DNA of 64,000 nt, taken from an uncultured Marivita sp. Its GTDB lineage: Bacteria; Pseudomonadota; Alphaproteobacteria; Rhodobacterales; Rhodobacteraceae. The DNA is taken from NCBI RefSeq assembly GCF_947488135.1, contig NZ_CANKYW010000006.1:184226-248225 (forward strand), read 5' to 3'. The notes under the pieces were generated by a model. The model worked only from the letters and a program-made list of their open reading frames with translations. It ran no database searches and was not told the origin of the DNA. Positions 39,366 through 48,352 of this stretch are shown one piece after another (the stretch's first letter is position 1; every line of letters begins with the position of its first letter). A program made the translations under genes and the position numbers.

Positions 39366-40064
39366 TTATCCGACGCTCTGTGTCGTTTCTTCGGGGTCGG
39401 GCAGGGAATTTCGCGCGAAATCCGCAGGGTTCGCGGGTATGTCGGGCGACCTTTTGGGGCGCGGTGCGCGGGGCTTCAGGCCTGTGCGCGTGTGCATCAT
39501 CACCCACTCTCGCGGTGGGGCCATGCGGGCGCGCAGGCGGCTGATGGTCCAGTGTCCCTGACCTTCGTGATGCGCCGGTTCAAGCGACCAGCGGGTTTCG
39601 ATGCCCGGCGCGCCGCCGTCATCCGGGGTCAGCAGCAGGGCCAGCGGGCGGCACACTCCCCCGCCGCATCCTGCTTCGGCGGCCAGGTGCAGACGGCGCA
39701 CCGGCACCATCGCGGGCGGTGCGGTCAGATCTCCGACCACCACCGGGGCCTGCCCATCGCGCAGGGCTTCTTCCATTGCCCACAGCAGCATGTCGCGTTT
39801 CGGGACCGTGACGAACAGAATCTGGCCGGGCTCCATCAGCTCCGCGATGGCATCGGCGCACAGGGTCTCGGCCGCGCCCTGAACCGTGACCCAGACCACC
39901 GGCCCCCCGGTCTCCGCCGCGACGGCGAGCGCCAGAGTGCGGCGTGCCGATCCGCATAATTCGTGCACACGTCCCAGGCGCAACGCGATCTCGGCCTCCC
40001 CAAGAGTGACTTCGGGCATGGGCCGGTGCGGGCGGCGTGACAGAAGGGTGGCGGCGGTCTGCAT
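39366..40064 (-). CDS. ImuA-like RecA-fold protein, probably SOS-induced
   Basis: A 232-residue protein resembling ImuA/SulA-type truncated RecA-like proteins: ALRLGRVHELCGSARRTLALAVAAE (ImuA-like start of the fold), DMLLWAMEEALRDGQAPVVVGDL and VRRLHLAAEAG. It lacks a usable Walker A. ImuA normally works with ImuB and DnaE2 in error-prone repair, but neither gene is adjacent here. A LexA-type box lies 17 bases upstream of the ATG, supporting a DNA-damage role. The ATG at 40019 is an alternative start. Confidence 0.65.
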   Translation of the reverse strand: MQTAATLLSRRPHRPMPEVTLGEAEIALRLGRVHELCGSARRTLALAVAAETGGPVVWVTVQGAAETLCADAIAELMEPGQILFVTVPKRDMLLWAMEEALRDGQAPVVVGDLTAPPAMVPVRRLHLAAEAGCGGGVCRPLALLLTPDDGGAPGIETRWSLEPAHHEGQGHWTISRLRARMAPPREWVMMHTRTGLKPRAPRPKRSPDIPANPADFARNSLPDPEETTQSVG

Positions 40065-40080
40065 GAGGTGAAGTGTATAT

Positions 40081-40095
40081 GTTCTTATTTTGTTC
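40081..40095. promoter_or_regulatory. Alphaproteobacterial LexA (SOS) box
   Basis: GTTC-TTATTTT-GTTC exactly fits the alphaproteobacterial LexA consensus GTTC-N7-GTTC. It lies 17 bases upstream of the ImuA-like start and about 104 bases upstream of modA, so it most likely controls the former. Confidence 0.8.
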
Positions 40096-40161
40096 TCAAG
40101 AGATTCGTCGCAGTCCGCGCGCTGCCCCTTGCCACTCCACGGCGCAATTGGTCTGGTGTGC

Positions 40162-40171
40162 GCGATATCGC
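40162..40171. promoter_or_regulatory. Palindrome upstream of modABC, weak operator candidate
   Basis: GCGATATCGC, a perfect 10-base palindrome, lies 27 bases before the modA start. Molybdate operons are often repressed by ModE-type regulators binding CG-TATA-rich palindromes; the resemblance here is partial and chance cannot be excluded. Confidence 0.25.
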
Positions 40172-40198
40172 CCCCGTTGAGACAAGGACACTTCATTC

Positions 40199-40972
40199 GT
40201 GATCCAGCACCTGCGCGCAGCCTTGCTGACCCTTTGCTTTGCCATTCCGGCGCAGGCTGCCGAGGTGACGGTTTTTGCCGCCGCCTCGCTGGGGGACGCA
40301 TTGGACGACGCCGCAATGCAGTGGGAGAATGAGACCGGTCACCAGGTGACGATCGCCCTCGCGGGAAGTTCGACACTGGCACGTCAGATCGAGGCGGGGG
40401 CGCCCGCGGACCTGTATCTGTCGGCGAACGAAGATTGGGTGTCCTGGCTCGAGGATCGGGGCCGCCTGTTGGCGGATAGTCGACGCAACATCGCGTCGAA
40501 CCGTCTTGTACTGGTGGCGTATGATCCGGCGCTGGGGTCTGACACCGAGATCTCGGAGCACACAGACATTCCCGCCCTACTCGGCGCGGAGGGCAGGCTG
40601 GCCATTGCTTTGCCCGATGCCGTGCCCGCCGGGATCTATGCAAAGGACGCGCTGTCGCGTCTGGGGCTGTGGGACGCCCTCGACCAAAGGCTTGCGCCAA
40701 CGGACAATGTCAGGGCGGCACTCGCCCTCGTGGCGCTGGGCGAGGCACCGTTGGGGGTCGTCTATGCGACCGACGCCGAAGCGGAACCCCGCGTGCATGT
40801 GGCGGGTGTCTTTCCGTCGGACAGCCACGCGCCGATCCTGTACCCCGGCGCCGTGGTCGCCGACAGTGCCGCGCCTGACGTGGCGATGGCGTTTCTTGAC
40901 TGGCTCGAGTCGGACGACGCACAGGCCATTCTCCAACGGCACGGGTTTCTGCCACCGGAGCCCGTGGAATGA
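40199..40972 (+). CDS. modA: Molybdate ABC transporter substrate-binding protein
   Basis: A 257-residue periplasmic binding protein with a signal peptide (cleavage near AQAAEVTVF) and the ModA pattern FAAASLGDALDDAA, AGSSTLARQIEAGAPADLYLSAN and LGEAPLGVVYATDA. It captures molybdate or tungstate. The GTG start has AAGGAC upstream. Its stop overlaps the modB start (ATGA). Confidence 0.96.
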   Translation: MIQHLRAALLTLCFAIPAQAAEVTVFAAASLGDALDDAAMQWENETGHQVTIALAGSSTLARQIEAGAPADLYLSANEDWVSWLEDRGRLLADSRRNIASNRLVLVAYDPALGSDTEISEHTDIPALLGAEGRLAIALPDAVPAGIYAKDALSRLGLWDALDQRLAPTDNVRAALALVALGEAPLGVVYATDAEAEPRVHVAGVFPSDSHAPILYPGAVVADSAAPDVAMAFLDWLESDDAQAILQRHGFLPPEPVE

Positions 40973-41667
40973 CCGACTGGTTGGGGCCGGAGGAATGGCA
41001 GGCGGTTCTGCTGTCGGTGAAGGTGTCGTTCTGGGCAACGGTGCTCAGCATGCCGCTTGGCCTCATCTGTGCGATGGCCCTTGCCCGAGGGCGATTCCTC
41101 GGGCGCGACGTGCTGAACTGGCTGGTGCATCTGCCCTTGGTGCTGCCGCCGGTCGTCACCGGCTACCTGCTCTTGCTGAGTTTCGGTCGGCGCGGGCCGG
41201 TCGGGTCGTTCCTCTATGACACGTTCGGGATCACGCTGGCGTTTCAATGGACCGGGGCCGCGCTTGCGGCGTCGATCATGGCCTTCCCGCTGATGGTGCG
41301 CGCCATGCGCCTCGCCATCGAAGCGGTCGACCCAAGGCTTGAAGAGGCGGCGGCAACCCTGGGGGCGAACCGGGTCCGGGTCTTCAGCACCGTGACGCTG
41401 CCCCTGATCCTGCCGGGGATCATCGCGGGGGCGGTTCTTGCCTTTGCCAAGGCCATGGGGGAGTTCGGCGCCACGATCACGTTCGTGTCCAACATCCCGG
41501 GTGAGACACGCACCATCCCGTCGGCGATCTACGCGTTCCTTCAGGTGCCCGGTGGAGAAAGCAGCGCGCTGCGTCTTGTCGCCGTGTCCGTGGTCATCGC
41601 GATCGGCGCGCTGATCCTGTCGGAATGGCTGTCGCGTCGCGTGGCCAAACGGATCTCGGGGGCGTGA
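40969..41667 (+). CDS. modB: Molybdate ABC transporter permease
   Basis: A 232-residue inner-membrane permease with about five helices. The EAA loop that contacts ModC is EEAAATLGANRVRVFSTVTLPLILPG, followed by AFAKAMGEFGATITFVSN, a ModB hallmark. It overlaps modA by four bases and modC by one base, so the three are translationally coupled. Confidence 0.96.
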   Translation: MTDWLGPEEWQAVLLSVKVSFWATVLSMPLGLICAMALARGRFLGRDVLNWLVHLPLVLPPVVTGYLLLLSFGRRGPVGSFLYDTFGITLAFQWTGAALAASIMAFPLMVRAMRLAIEAVDPRLEEAAATLGANRVRVFSTVTLPLILPGIIAGAVLAFAKAMGEFGATITFVSNIPGETRTIPSAIYAFLQVPGGESSALRLVAVSVVIAIGALILSEWLSRRVAKRISGA

Positions 41668-42761
41668 TGCTGTCGGTCGATATCCGCAAGACGCTCGGTG
41701 CGTTTCAGTTGCAGACAGCCTTCGATGCACCCGAGGGTGTGACCGTTCTTTTCGGCAGATCGGGGAGCGGCAAGACATCGGTCGTCAAATCCATCGCAGG
41801 TCTTTTGACCCCCGCGTCGGGCCGGATCGCGCTGGGCGCGCGGACGCTTTTCGACGACGGCTCGCGTATCAACGTCCCGGTGCACAAGCGGCGGTTCGGC
41901 TATGTCTTTCAGGACAGCCGCCTGTTTCCGCATCTGAGCGTCCGGGACAACCTGTGCTATGCCGCGCGGGTCAGTGATCGGGGCGGGCGGTCTCCCGACC
42001 ATGTTGCGGATCTGCTGGGGATTTCGCACTTGCTCGACCGGCGCACACATGCGCTCTCGGGTGGCGAGGCACAGCGCGTGGCGATCGGTCGGGCGCTCCT
42101 GACCGAGCCTGACATGCTCTTGATGGACGAACCGCTCGCCTCGCTCGACGGGCCGCGCAAGGCCGAAATCCTGCCCTATCTCGAAATGCTGCGCAAAGAG
42201 ACCGGACTGTCGATCCTCTACGTCACGCACAACATGGCCGAGGTGGCGCGTCTCGCGACCCATATCGTGTTGGTCGAGGAGGGTCGGGTCGTGCGGTCCG
42301 GTGCGCCGGACGATCTGCTGACCGACCCGGACATGGTACGCCTGCTTGGCATCCGGGACGCTGGTGCGGTCCTGTCCGCCGCGGTCACGGCGGCACCGGA
42401 GGACGGGCTGAGCGAGCTTGCCATCTCGGGTGGCCGGCTGTTCCTGCCCGCGGTCGAGGCCCCTGTCGGTGCCACACTACGGGTGCGTATCCTGGCGCAG
42501 GACGTGATCCTGTCCACGACGCGGCCAGAGGGCATGTCCGCGCTCAACATCCTTCCCGTGCGCGTGCTCGCGGTGCGGCGCGGTGACGGGCCCGGTGTCA
42601 TCGTTCAGCTTCAGGCGGGGCATGACCGTCTGTTGGCTCGGATCACCCGGCGCAGTGCGGATGCCCTGGGCATAGCGGAAGGCACGGAGTGTTATGCGGT
42701 GATGAAATCCGTTGCCGTGTCGCAAACCGATATCGCCGTCGGCTTGCAGAGCGGACTTTAG
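41667..42761 (+). CDS. modC: Molybdate ABC transporter ATP-binding protein
   Basis: A 364-residue ATPase. Walker A is GRSGSGKT at residues 30-37; LSGGEAQRVAIGRALL is the signature; LLMDEPLASLD is Walker B. Residues from about 290 form the TOBE/Mop domain that binds molybdate in ModC. I chose the ATG at 41667, which overlaps the modB stop (TGATG), over an upstream in-frame start. Last gene of modABC. Confidence 0.96.
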   Translation: MLSVDIRKTLGAFQLQTAFDAPEGVTVLFGRSGSGKTSVVKSIAGLLTPASGRIALGARTLFDDGSRINVPVHKRRFGYVFQDSRLFPHLSVRDNLCYAARVSDRGGRSPDHVADLLGISHLLDRRTHALSGGEAQRVAIGRALLTEPDMLLMDEPLASLDGPRKAEILPYLEMLRKETGLSILYVTHNMAEVARLATHIVLVEEGRVVRSGAPDDLLTDPDMVRLLGIRDAGAVLSAAVTAAPEDGLSELAISGGRLFLPAVEAPVGATLRVRILAQDVILSTTRPEGMSALNILPVRVLAVRRGDGPGVIVQLQAGHDRLLARITRRSADALGIAEGTECYAVMKSVAVSQTDIAVGLQSGL

Positions 42762-42799
42762 CCGCTAGGTTGCGCGAAACCCGATAAAAGGACCGCGCG

Positions 42800-43843
42800 A
42801 TGAAGATGAACCGACTGGGCAAGACCGATCTGATGGTGTCCGAGCTGTGCCTCGGGACGATGACCTTCGGCAACCAGACCCCCGAAGCCGATGCCCACAG
42901 GCAGATGGAGATGTCGCTCGACGCCGGGATCAATTTCCTTGATGCGGCCGAGATGTACCCGGTCAATCCGATCGCCAAGGAAACCATCGGCCTGACCGAA
43001 GAAATCCTGGGCAACTGGTTCGCGAAAACCGATCGGCGCAATGAGTGGATCGTGGCGACCAAGCATTCGGGCGAGGGCATGCAATATGTCCGCGACGGCG
43101 CGCCGATCACGGGTGAGTCGGTTCCCGACGCCGTGGAAGGCTCCCTGAAGCGGCTCAAGACCGATCACATCGACCTCTACCAACTGCACTGGCCCAATCG
43201 CGGGTCTTATATGTTCCGCCAGAACTGGACCTTCGATCCCTCGTCGCAGGATCGCAGCGCAACGTTGCAAAACATGGCAGACGTTCTGGGCGCGCTGGGC
43301 CGCGAGGTCGAGAAGGGCCGCATCCGCCATATCGGTCTGTCAAACGAAAGCGCCTGGGGCACGATGATGTGGCTTCAGGTGGCGCACGCCATAGTCGGCC
43401 CCCGGATGGAGAGCATCCAGAACGAATATTCGCTGATGTGCCGTCTGGCCGACACCGACCTGGCCGAGATGATGGTGAACGAAGAGGTCTCGCTCTTGCC
43501 CTTCTCGCCGCTGGCGGCTGGGCTTTTGACCGGCAAGTACCAGAACGGGGCAGTGCCGGACGGGTCACGCATGTCGCTCAACGGGACGCTGGGTGGCCGC
43601 AAGACCGACCGCGCGTTCGAGGCGGTAGATGCCTATGCCAAGGTTGCACGGGACGCGGGGCTCGATCTTGCGCTGATGGCGCTCGCATGGTCAGCGCGTC
43701 GTCCCTTTGTGGCCTCGTCCATCTTCGGCGCGACCACGGCCGATCAACTGGCGCATCTGCTCAAGGCCGCCGACCTGACGCTGAGTGACGACGTGATGAG
43801 CGCACTCGACGAAACGCACAAACAGCACCCCATGCCCTACTGA
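42800..43843 (+). CDS. Aldo/keto reductase, Tas-like
   Basis: A 347-residue NADPH-dependent oxidoreductase with a TIM-barrel fold. The catalytic tetrad is seen in DAAEMYPV (Asp, Tyr), VATKHSG (Lys) and LYQLHWPN (His). The N-terminal half closely follows E. coli Tas (LCLGTMTFGNQ, AEMYPV and GLTEEILGNWFAK). AAGGACCG precedes the ATG. Physiological substrate is unknown. Confidence 0.92.
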   Translation: MKMNRLGKTDLMVSELCLGTMTFGNQTPEADAHRQMEMSLDAGINFLDAAEMYPVNPIAKETIGLTEEILGNWFAKTDRRNEWIVATKHSGEGMQYVRDGAPITGESVPDAVEGSLKRLKTDHIDLYQLHWPNRGSYMFRQNWTFDPSSQDRSATLQNMADVLGALGREVEKGRIRHIGLSNESAWGTMMWLQVAHAIVGPRMESIQNEYSLMCRLADTDLAEMMVNEEVSLLPFSPLAAGLLTGKYQNGAVPDGSRMSLNGTLGGRKTDRAFEAVDAYAKVARDAGLDLALMALAWSARRPFVASSIFGATTADQLAHLLKAADLTLSDDVMSALDETHKQHPMPY

Positions 43844-43880
43844 CCCACGGGAAGAACCCGCGCCAATCGCTCATATGCGG

Positions 43881-45158
43881 TCAGGCGCGGATTCGGGCGT
43901 CTTGGGAAGTCATCTGGGGTGGTGCCGCGTACCGCGGTTCTGGCACCGGCGCCTGTCGCAGACCCGTTTTGCCAAGGCGCTCGGGCAGCGTCCGTGACAA
44001 TGCCCATGCGCCCAGAAGCGCGGTGCCACCGACCGCGAAGAGGGCGGCCAGCGGTGCCACGGACAGAACCACCCACGCCACGCCAGGTGTCAGGATACCG
44101 GACACGTCGCGGTAGCTGGAATAGACGGCGGACATTTCCGTGCGCTCGGACGGTTTGACGGCCAACAGGAACGGCAATCCCGCCGAGATATCCAGCAGGA
44201 TGAGGAAAAACGACCCGCTCATCAGACACAGCACGGCTACCCACGGCAGACCTGATGTCAGCGCAGCGCTGGCGAAGAACAGCGCCGCCACCAGGAAACC
44301 CGTGCGCACCGTCTTGCGGATCGACCTGCGCTGCATCCAGCGCAACATGAACGGCGTCACGAACAGTGCCGCGTTCGAGATCGACAGCGCGATTCCGCCA
44401 AGCTGATCGCCAAGCCCTGACTGGATCGCGAAGATCGGCAGATAGACCACGTAGACCCACCAGCCGCAGGACCGGATCACAGCGAACAGCCACCCTGCCA
44501 CCAACCGGGGCTGGGCGAAAAAGCGTGGCAGGTAGCCCAGCGGGTTCGTCGGTGCGGCGCGGCTTTTGGTGATGAGCTTTCCGTTGCCCATCCGCATGGT
44601 CAGAAACATCACCAGCATGACAAATGACGCAGCCGCCGAGACAAGAAACGGCGCAGGCTCCCACCAGCGCAGCAGGATGACACCAAGTGCGGGCCCAACC
44701 GTCCAGCCCGCCGCGCTGTAGAACATCCGAGAGGTTTCGCATCGCCCCAATTCGATCTTGGCGATGTAATCGAGGACATAGGCGTTGAAACACACGAAAG
44801 TGGTCACCGTTGCGATGGACGTCAGGAGCAAACCGATGACCGTGGCCGAGGCCGATCCGTCAATGGCCATAAGCGAGCCGGTGACGAAACAGGACGCGCC
44901 AGCCACATAGACCCACCGCCGTGGCAGGAACCGCGCGAGAAACGGCACGAGCAACCCAGCCAGAAGAGACAGGAGGCCGATGAGGAAATAGACCTTCGAC
45001 ACCAGCGCTGCGTCCTGAAGCGCACGATACATCTGCAAGGGAAAGACCGAGATCAACATGCCCCGCGCCACGGCCTCAGCGGCAGCGAGCATGGCAAACC
45101 CCCTCACGCTCGGGGCCGGAGCGTGGCGGAGCCATTCGGGTATGCGTCTTTCGTGCAT
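43881..45158 (-). CDS. MFS transporter
   Basis: A 425-residue twelve-helix transporter. The segment PFLARFLPRRWVYVAGASCF between helices 2 and 3 has the MFS-like basic loop. LLDISAGLPFLLAVKPSERTEMSAVYSSYRDVSG in the second half resembles drug- or sugar-exporter families. The start at 45158 (MHERRIPEWLRHAP) is preferred to one 54 bases upstream. It is divergent from the CoA-transferase gene; substrate unknown. Confidence 0.83.
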   Translation of the reverse strand: MHERRIPEWLRHAPAPSVRGFAMLAAAEAVARGMLISVFPLQMYRALQDAALVSKVYFLIGLLSLLAGLLVPFLARFLPRRWVYVAGASCFVTGSLMAIDGSASATVIGLLLTSIATVTTFVCFNAYVLDYIAKIELGRCETSRMFYSAAGWTVGPALGVILLRWWEPAPFLVSAAASFVMLVMFLTMRMGNGKLITKSRAAPTNPLGYLPRFFAQPRLVAGWLFAVIRSCGWWVYVVYLPIFAIQSGLGDQLGGIALSISNAALFVTPFMLRWMQRRSIRKTVRTGFLVAALFFASAALTSGLPWVAVLCLMSGSFFLILLDISAGLPFLLAVKPSERTEMSAVYSSYRDVSGILTPGVAWVVLSVAPLAALFAVGGTALLGAWALSRTLPERLGKTGLRQAPVPEPRYAAPPQMTSQDARIRA

Positions 45159-45287
45159 GGCAGGCCTTCGGTGTTGTGACGCGGGATTAGGTCCGATTGG
45201 CGGATCCTGCATTGCCGTCTGCGACCCGATGTCGTTTTCTTGAAACCGGTCGTTGTTTGGGGCGGCTTACGCTTGGGGGAGATGCAT

Positions 45288-46418
45288 ATGTCCGAAGGCC
45301 CGCTCAACGGCTTGCGCATTCTGGAAATCGAGGGCATCGGTCCGGGCCCCTTTGCCGCGATGATGCTGGCGGACCTCGGGGCGGATGTGATCGTCGTGCA
45401 TCGCCCCCGCGATACGCCTGCCGCCGGACTCAGCGCGCGTCCCATCACCGACCGGGGCAAGCGGTCGATCGTTCTGAACCTGAAGGCCCGAAGCGATCGC
45501 GATCTGTGTTTGAAGCTCGTCACACATGCAGACGGTCTTATCGAGGGTTTCAGACCCGGTGTGATGGAACGGCTCGGTCTTGGCCCCGAGGCGTGTCACG
45601 CGATCAATCCGCGCCTTGTCTATGGGCGCATGACAGGTTGGGGGCAGAATGGACCGCTGGCCGAACGGGCCGGGCACGACCTGAATTACCTGTCACTTGC
45701 CGGGGCGCTCTGGCCGTCTGCACTCGGCGAGGAACGGCCAACCGTATCGCCAACCCTGATGGGCGATATCGGTGGCGGCGCGCTTTACCTTGTGGCGGGC
45801 ATGCTCGCCAGGTTGCTTGCCGCCAAAACTCATGGAAAAGGCACCGTCGTCGATGCCGCCATCTGTGACGGCGCGGCGCATATGCAGAACCTGCTTCTTT
45901 CGATCGACGGCGCGGCCGACGATGGCCCGCCCGACCGAACCAACCCCTTGGTCGGCGCACATTGGTCGCGCACCTATCGCTGTGCCGATGGGCGCCACGT
46001 CAGCGTGCAATGCCTTGAGCCAAAGTTTTACCGCGTGTTCCTCGACCGGTTGGGGTTGGCCGAGGACCCTGACTTCGGCACCCGGCAATTCGACCGCGAT
46101 GCGTGGCCTGTCCTGTCACAGCGGCTAAAGGAGCTCTTCGCGCAGCATCCCCTTGCGCATTGGACCGCGCTTTTCGAAGGAACGGACGCCTGTGTGGCCC
46201 CTGTCCTGTCACCACAAGAAGCGGCGGCCCATCCGCACAACTCTGCACGGGGCACATGGGTTGTTCAGGACGGAACCCTTCAGGCAACTGCCGCACCGCG
46301 TTTTGACGGCCAATCGCCGCGCATCCCGCCGGCGATCTGCACCAGAGGTCAGCATTCCGAGCGCATTCTGTCCGAATTGACGGCGAAGGATGCCTGGCCC
46401 GGTCGCGCCGCGGAGTGA
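45288..46418 (+). CDS. CoA-transferase family III / alpha-methylacyl-CoA racemase-like
   Basis: A 376-residue CaiB/BaiF-type protein. The N terminus LRILEIEGIGPGPFAAMMLADLGADVI is closer to alpha-methylacyl-CoA racemase than to classic formyl-CoA transferase; GRMTGWGQNGPLAERAGHDLNYLSLAG and the catalytic-region VVDAAICDGAAHM follow. It probably epimerises or transfers CoA on branched acyl groups. GGGGGAGATGC precedes the ATG. It ends directly against the convergent XRE regulator. Confidence 0.87.
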   Translation: MSEGPLNGLRILEIEGIGPGPFAAMMLADLGADVIVVHRPRDTPAAGLSARPITDRGKRSIVLNLKARSDRDLCLKLVTHADGLIEGFRPGVMERLGLGPEACHAINPRLVYGRMTGWGQNGPLAERAGHDLNYLSLAGALWPSALGEERPTVSPTLMGDIGGGALYLVAGMLARLLAAKTHGKGTVVDAAICDGAAHMQNLLLSIDGAADDGPPDRTNPLVGAHWSRTYRCADGRHVSVQCLEPKFYRVFLDRLGLAEDPDFGTRQFDRDAWPVLSQRLKELFAQHPLAHWTALFEGTDACVAPVLSPQEAAAHPHNSARGTWVVQDGTLQATAAPRFDGQSPRIPPAICTRGQHSERILSELTAKDAWPGRAAE

Positions 46419-47267
46419 TCAGATCATCCCGGACCGCAATGCCTCCAGATGGTCGGGAAACCCCCGCGCGGTGACATTCGCTTCGCGCACCAGACGGTCG
46501 AAGTGATCCGAAAACGCCCGCACGCGCTGCGTGTCGCGGAAGGCAAGGTAATTGCTTCCGACGTAAATCACCGACAAAAGCGGACCGAACACCGTGATCG
46601 GGGCCGAAAAAAGCTGCCGCGCGTCGAACAGGTACAGGCGCATCCGCGGGTAGAGTGCCTTGCTCAGATCGAGCCAGTGATCGATCTGTTGGCGGCGCAG
46701 GTCAGACGGCAAACCTTCGTAGTAGCCGGTTCCATCGACAAAGCTTTTGATCTCGAAAAGCGGCATCGCGATTTCATAGTCGGATGCCGACTGTCGCATC
46801 CAGGCCAGTCTGTTGGCTGAGGCGGTGATAGCCTGCGCCGCTGTCCGGCCCAGATGCGGCCCGTATTCCCAGTTGAGCACCTCGTTGGTCTTGAGCATGT
46901 CGGGCAACGCCGCCGGAACGTGCCGGATCTTGTAGCCTTCGGCTTCGCGATGCCAGTCGTAGATCTGTTGATCCACAAGCGCCCGCGGCGCGTTGGTCAG
47001 TGTCAGTGCGCTGGCCAAGAGGTCGGCCGCGTTTTCCGGATGCTCGGCCAGCCCCAAGAGCCAATCCGCCGACACCCCAAGCGCGCTGGCGCAGGCACCG
47101 ACCACATGGGCGTTGGGCAGGCGCGCCGCTTCATCGCGCAGAAGCTGCGAAATCGTGGAGCGGTCGACGCCGGTTTTCCGGGCGAGCGCGCTTTGATTGG
47201 TGCCGGCGCGGGTGATCGCCGTTAGAAGGCGGGTACGGAAAAGATCGGCACGCTGGGTCTTGTTCAT
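46419..47267 (-). CDS. XRE-family transcriptional regulator
   Basis: A 282-residue DNA-binding protein. The helix-turn-helix covers about residues 13-55 (AITRAGTNQSALARKTGVDR and STISQLLRDEAARLPNAHVV); the long C-terminal domain (about 90-282) contains WEYGPHLGRTAAQAITASAN and resembles the ligand-binding half of similar regulators. It is divergent from a fatty acid desaturase, with repeated GATTATTGT sites between them, so it probably regulates that gene and itself. Confidence 0.87.
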   Translation of the reverse strand: MNKTQRADLFRTRLLTAITRAGTNQSALARKTGVDRSTISQLLRDEAARLPNAHVVGACASALGVSADWLLGLAEHPENAADLLASALTLTNAPRALVDQQIYDWHREAEGYKIRHVPAALPDMLKTNEVLNWEYGPHLGRTAAQAITASANRLAWMRQSASDYEIAMPLFEIKSFVDGTGYYEGLPSDLRRQQIDHWLDLSKALYPRMRLYLFDARQLFSAPITVFGPLLSVIYVGSNYLAFRDTQRVRAFSDHFDRLVREANVTARGFPDHLEALRSGMI

Positions 47268-47289
47268 GCGGTTTAATCTATCTGATTGT

Positions 47290-47317
47290 GATTATTGTCA
47301 CCAAACAAGATTATTGT
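47290..47317. promoter_or_regulatory. Direct repeats in the XRE-desaturase divergent region, candidate operator
   Basis: GATTATTGT occurs twice, at 47290-47298 and 47309-47317, each followed by a CACC, with starts 19 bases apart. They lie between the regulator start (47267) and the desaturase start (47390). Spacing near two helical turns fits side-by-side binding by a regulator dimer. Confidence 0.5.
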
Positions 47318-47389
47318 GCACCATTCGCAGAATTCTGCATAGCTCCATGTTGCCCTACACTCCGACGCGGGAACACAAAGGGTAACAAA

Positions 47390-48346
47390 ATGACCGATAT
47401 CGGGGTGCCACGCGCCGCCGCCTTCCGGCGCGTGGCGGAATGGCCGACGGTGCTGATGCTTGTCGCGACCTACGGCGCTTGGGCCATCGCCACAACCTGG
47501 GTCGCGCAAGGGTCGATTGGTCTGGCCATCATCCTGTGCGCGCTGGCTGGCGCGCAACATTCGTCGCTCACCCACGAGGCGCTGCACGGGCACCCGACCA
47601 CCAACAAGACGCTCAACGCCGCGTTGGTCTTTCCGGCCCTGACCGTGTTGGTGCCCTACCTGCGCTTCCGGGACACGCATCTGGCGCACCACCATGATGA
47701 GTCGCTGACCGATCCGTACGATGATCCTGAAAGCAACTATCTCGACTCGTCGGTGTGGGCGCGTCTGCCGCAATGGCGCAAAACTCTGTACCGGATGAAC
47801 AACACGCTCGCCGGTCGGTTGCTGCTCGGGCCGATCCTCGGGCAGGTGTCGTTCATGCAAACAGATTGGCACCTGATCCGCGCCGGAAATCGGCACGTGC
47901 TTCAGGGATGGCTGCTCCATATTCCTGCGGTCGTGGTCGTGATCTGGTGGATGGTCGCGGTGGCATGCCTGCCGCTTTGGGCCTGGGCCGTGTCGGTTTA
48001 CCTGTCGCTATCGCTTCTCAAGCTGCGCACGTTCCTTGAACATCAGGCGCATGAGCGCACGCTGGCCCGCACCGCCATCGTCGAGGATCGCGGCTTTTTC
48101 GGTTTGCTGTTTCTGAACAACAACCTGCACATCGTGCATCACATGCATCCGGGCGTGCCCTGGTACGCGCTGCCGGAGCTTTACCGCGCGCGCAGGTCGC
48201 ATTACCTGTCGTCCAATCAGGGCTACCGCTACCGCACCTATGCCGAGATTTTCCGCAAGCATCTGTTTCGCGCCAAGGATCCGGTGCCGCATCCGTTGTT
48301 CGGCAGCGATACCGGGATAGACAAGGGGGCCGACCGCGCGCCATAG
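47390..48346 (+). CDS. Membrane fatty acid desaturase
   Basis: A 318-residue integral membrane di-iron enzyme. The three histidine boxes are HEALHGH (62-68), HLAHHH (97-102) and HIVHH (247-251). Hydrophobic stretches lie at about 20-55, 76-92 and 176-205. It introduces a double bond or hydroxyl into an acyl chain or carotenoid-like substrate. The ATG at 47390 was chosen; it lacks a strong ribosome site (GGTAACAAA). It is followed after six bases by an EamA transporter. Confidence 0.9.
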   Translation: MTDIGVPRAAAFRRVAEWPTVLMLVATYGAWAIATTWVAQGSIGLAIILCALAGAQHSSLTHEALHGHPTTNKTLNAALVFPALTVLVPYLRFRDTHLAHHHDESLTDPYDDPESNYLDSSVWARLPQWRKTLYRMNNTLAGRLLLGPILGQVSFMQTDWHLIRAGNRHVLQGWLLHIPAVVVVIWWMVAVACLPLWAWAVSVYLSLSLLKLRTFLEHQAHERTLARTAIVEDRGFFGLLFLNNNLHIVHHMHPGVPWYALPELYRARRSHYLSSNQGYRYRTYAEIFRKHLFRAKDPVPHPLFGSDTGIDKGADRAP

Positions 48347-48352
48347 AGGCGC

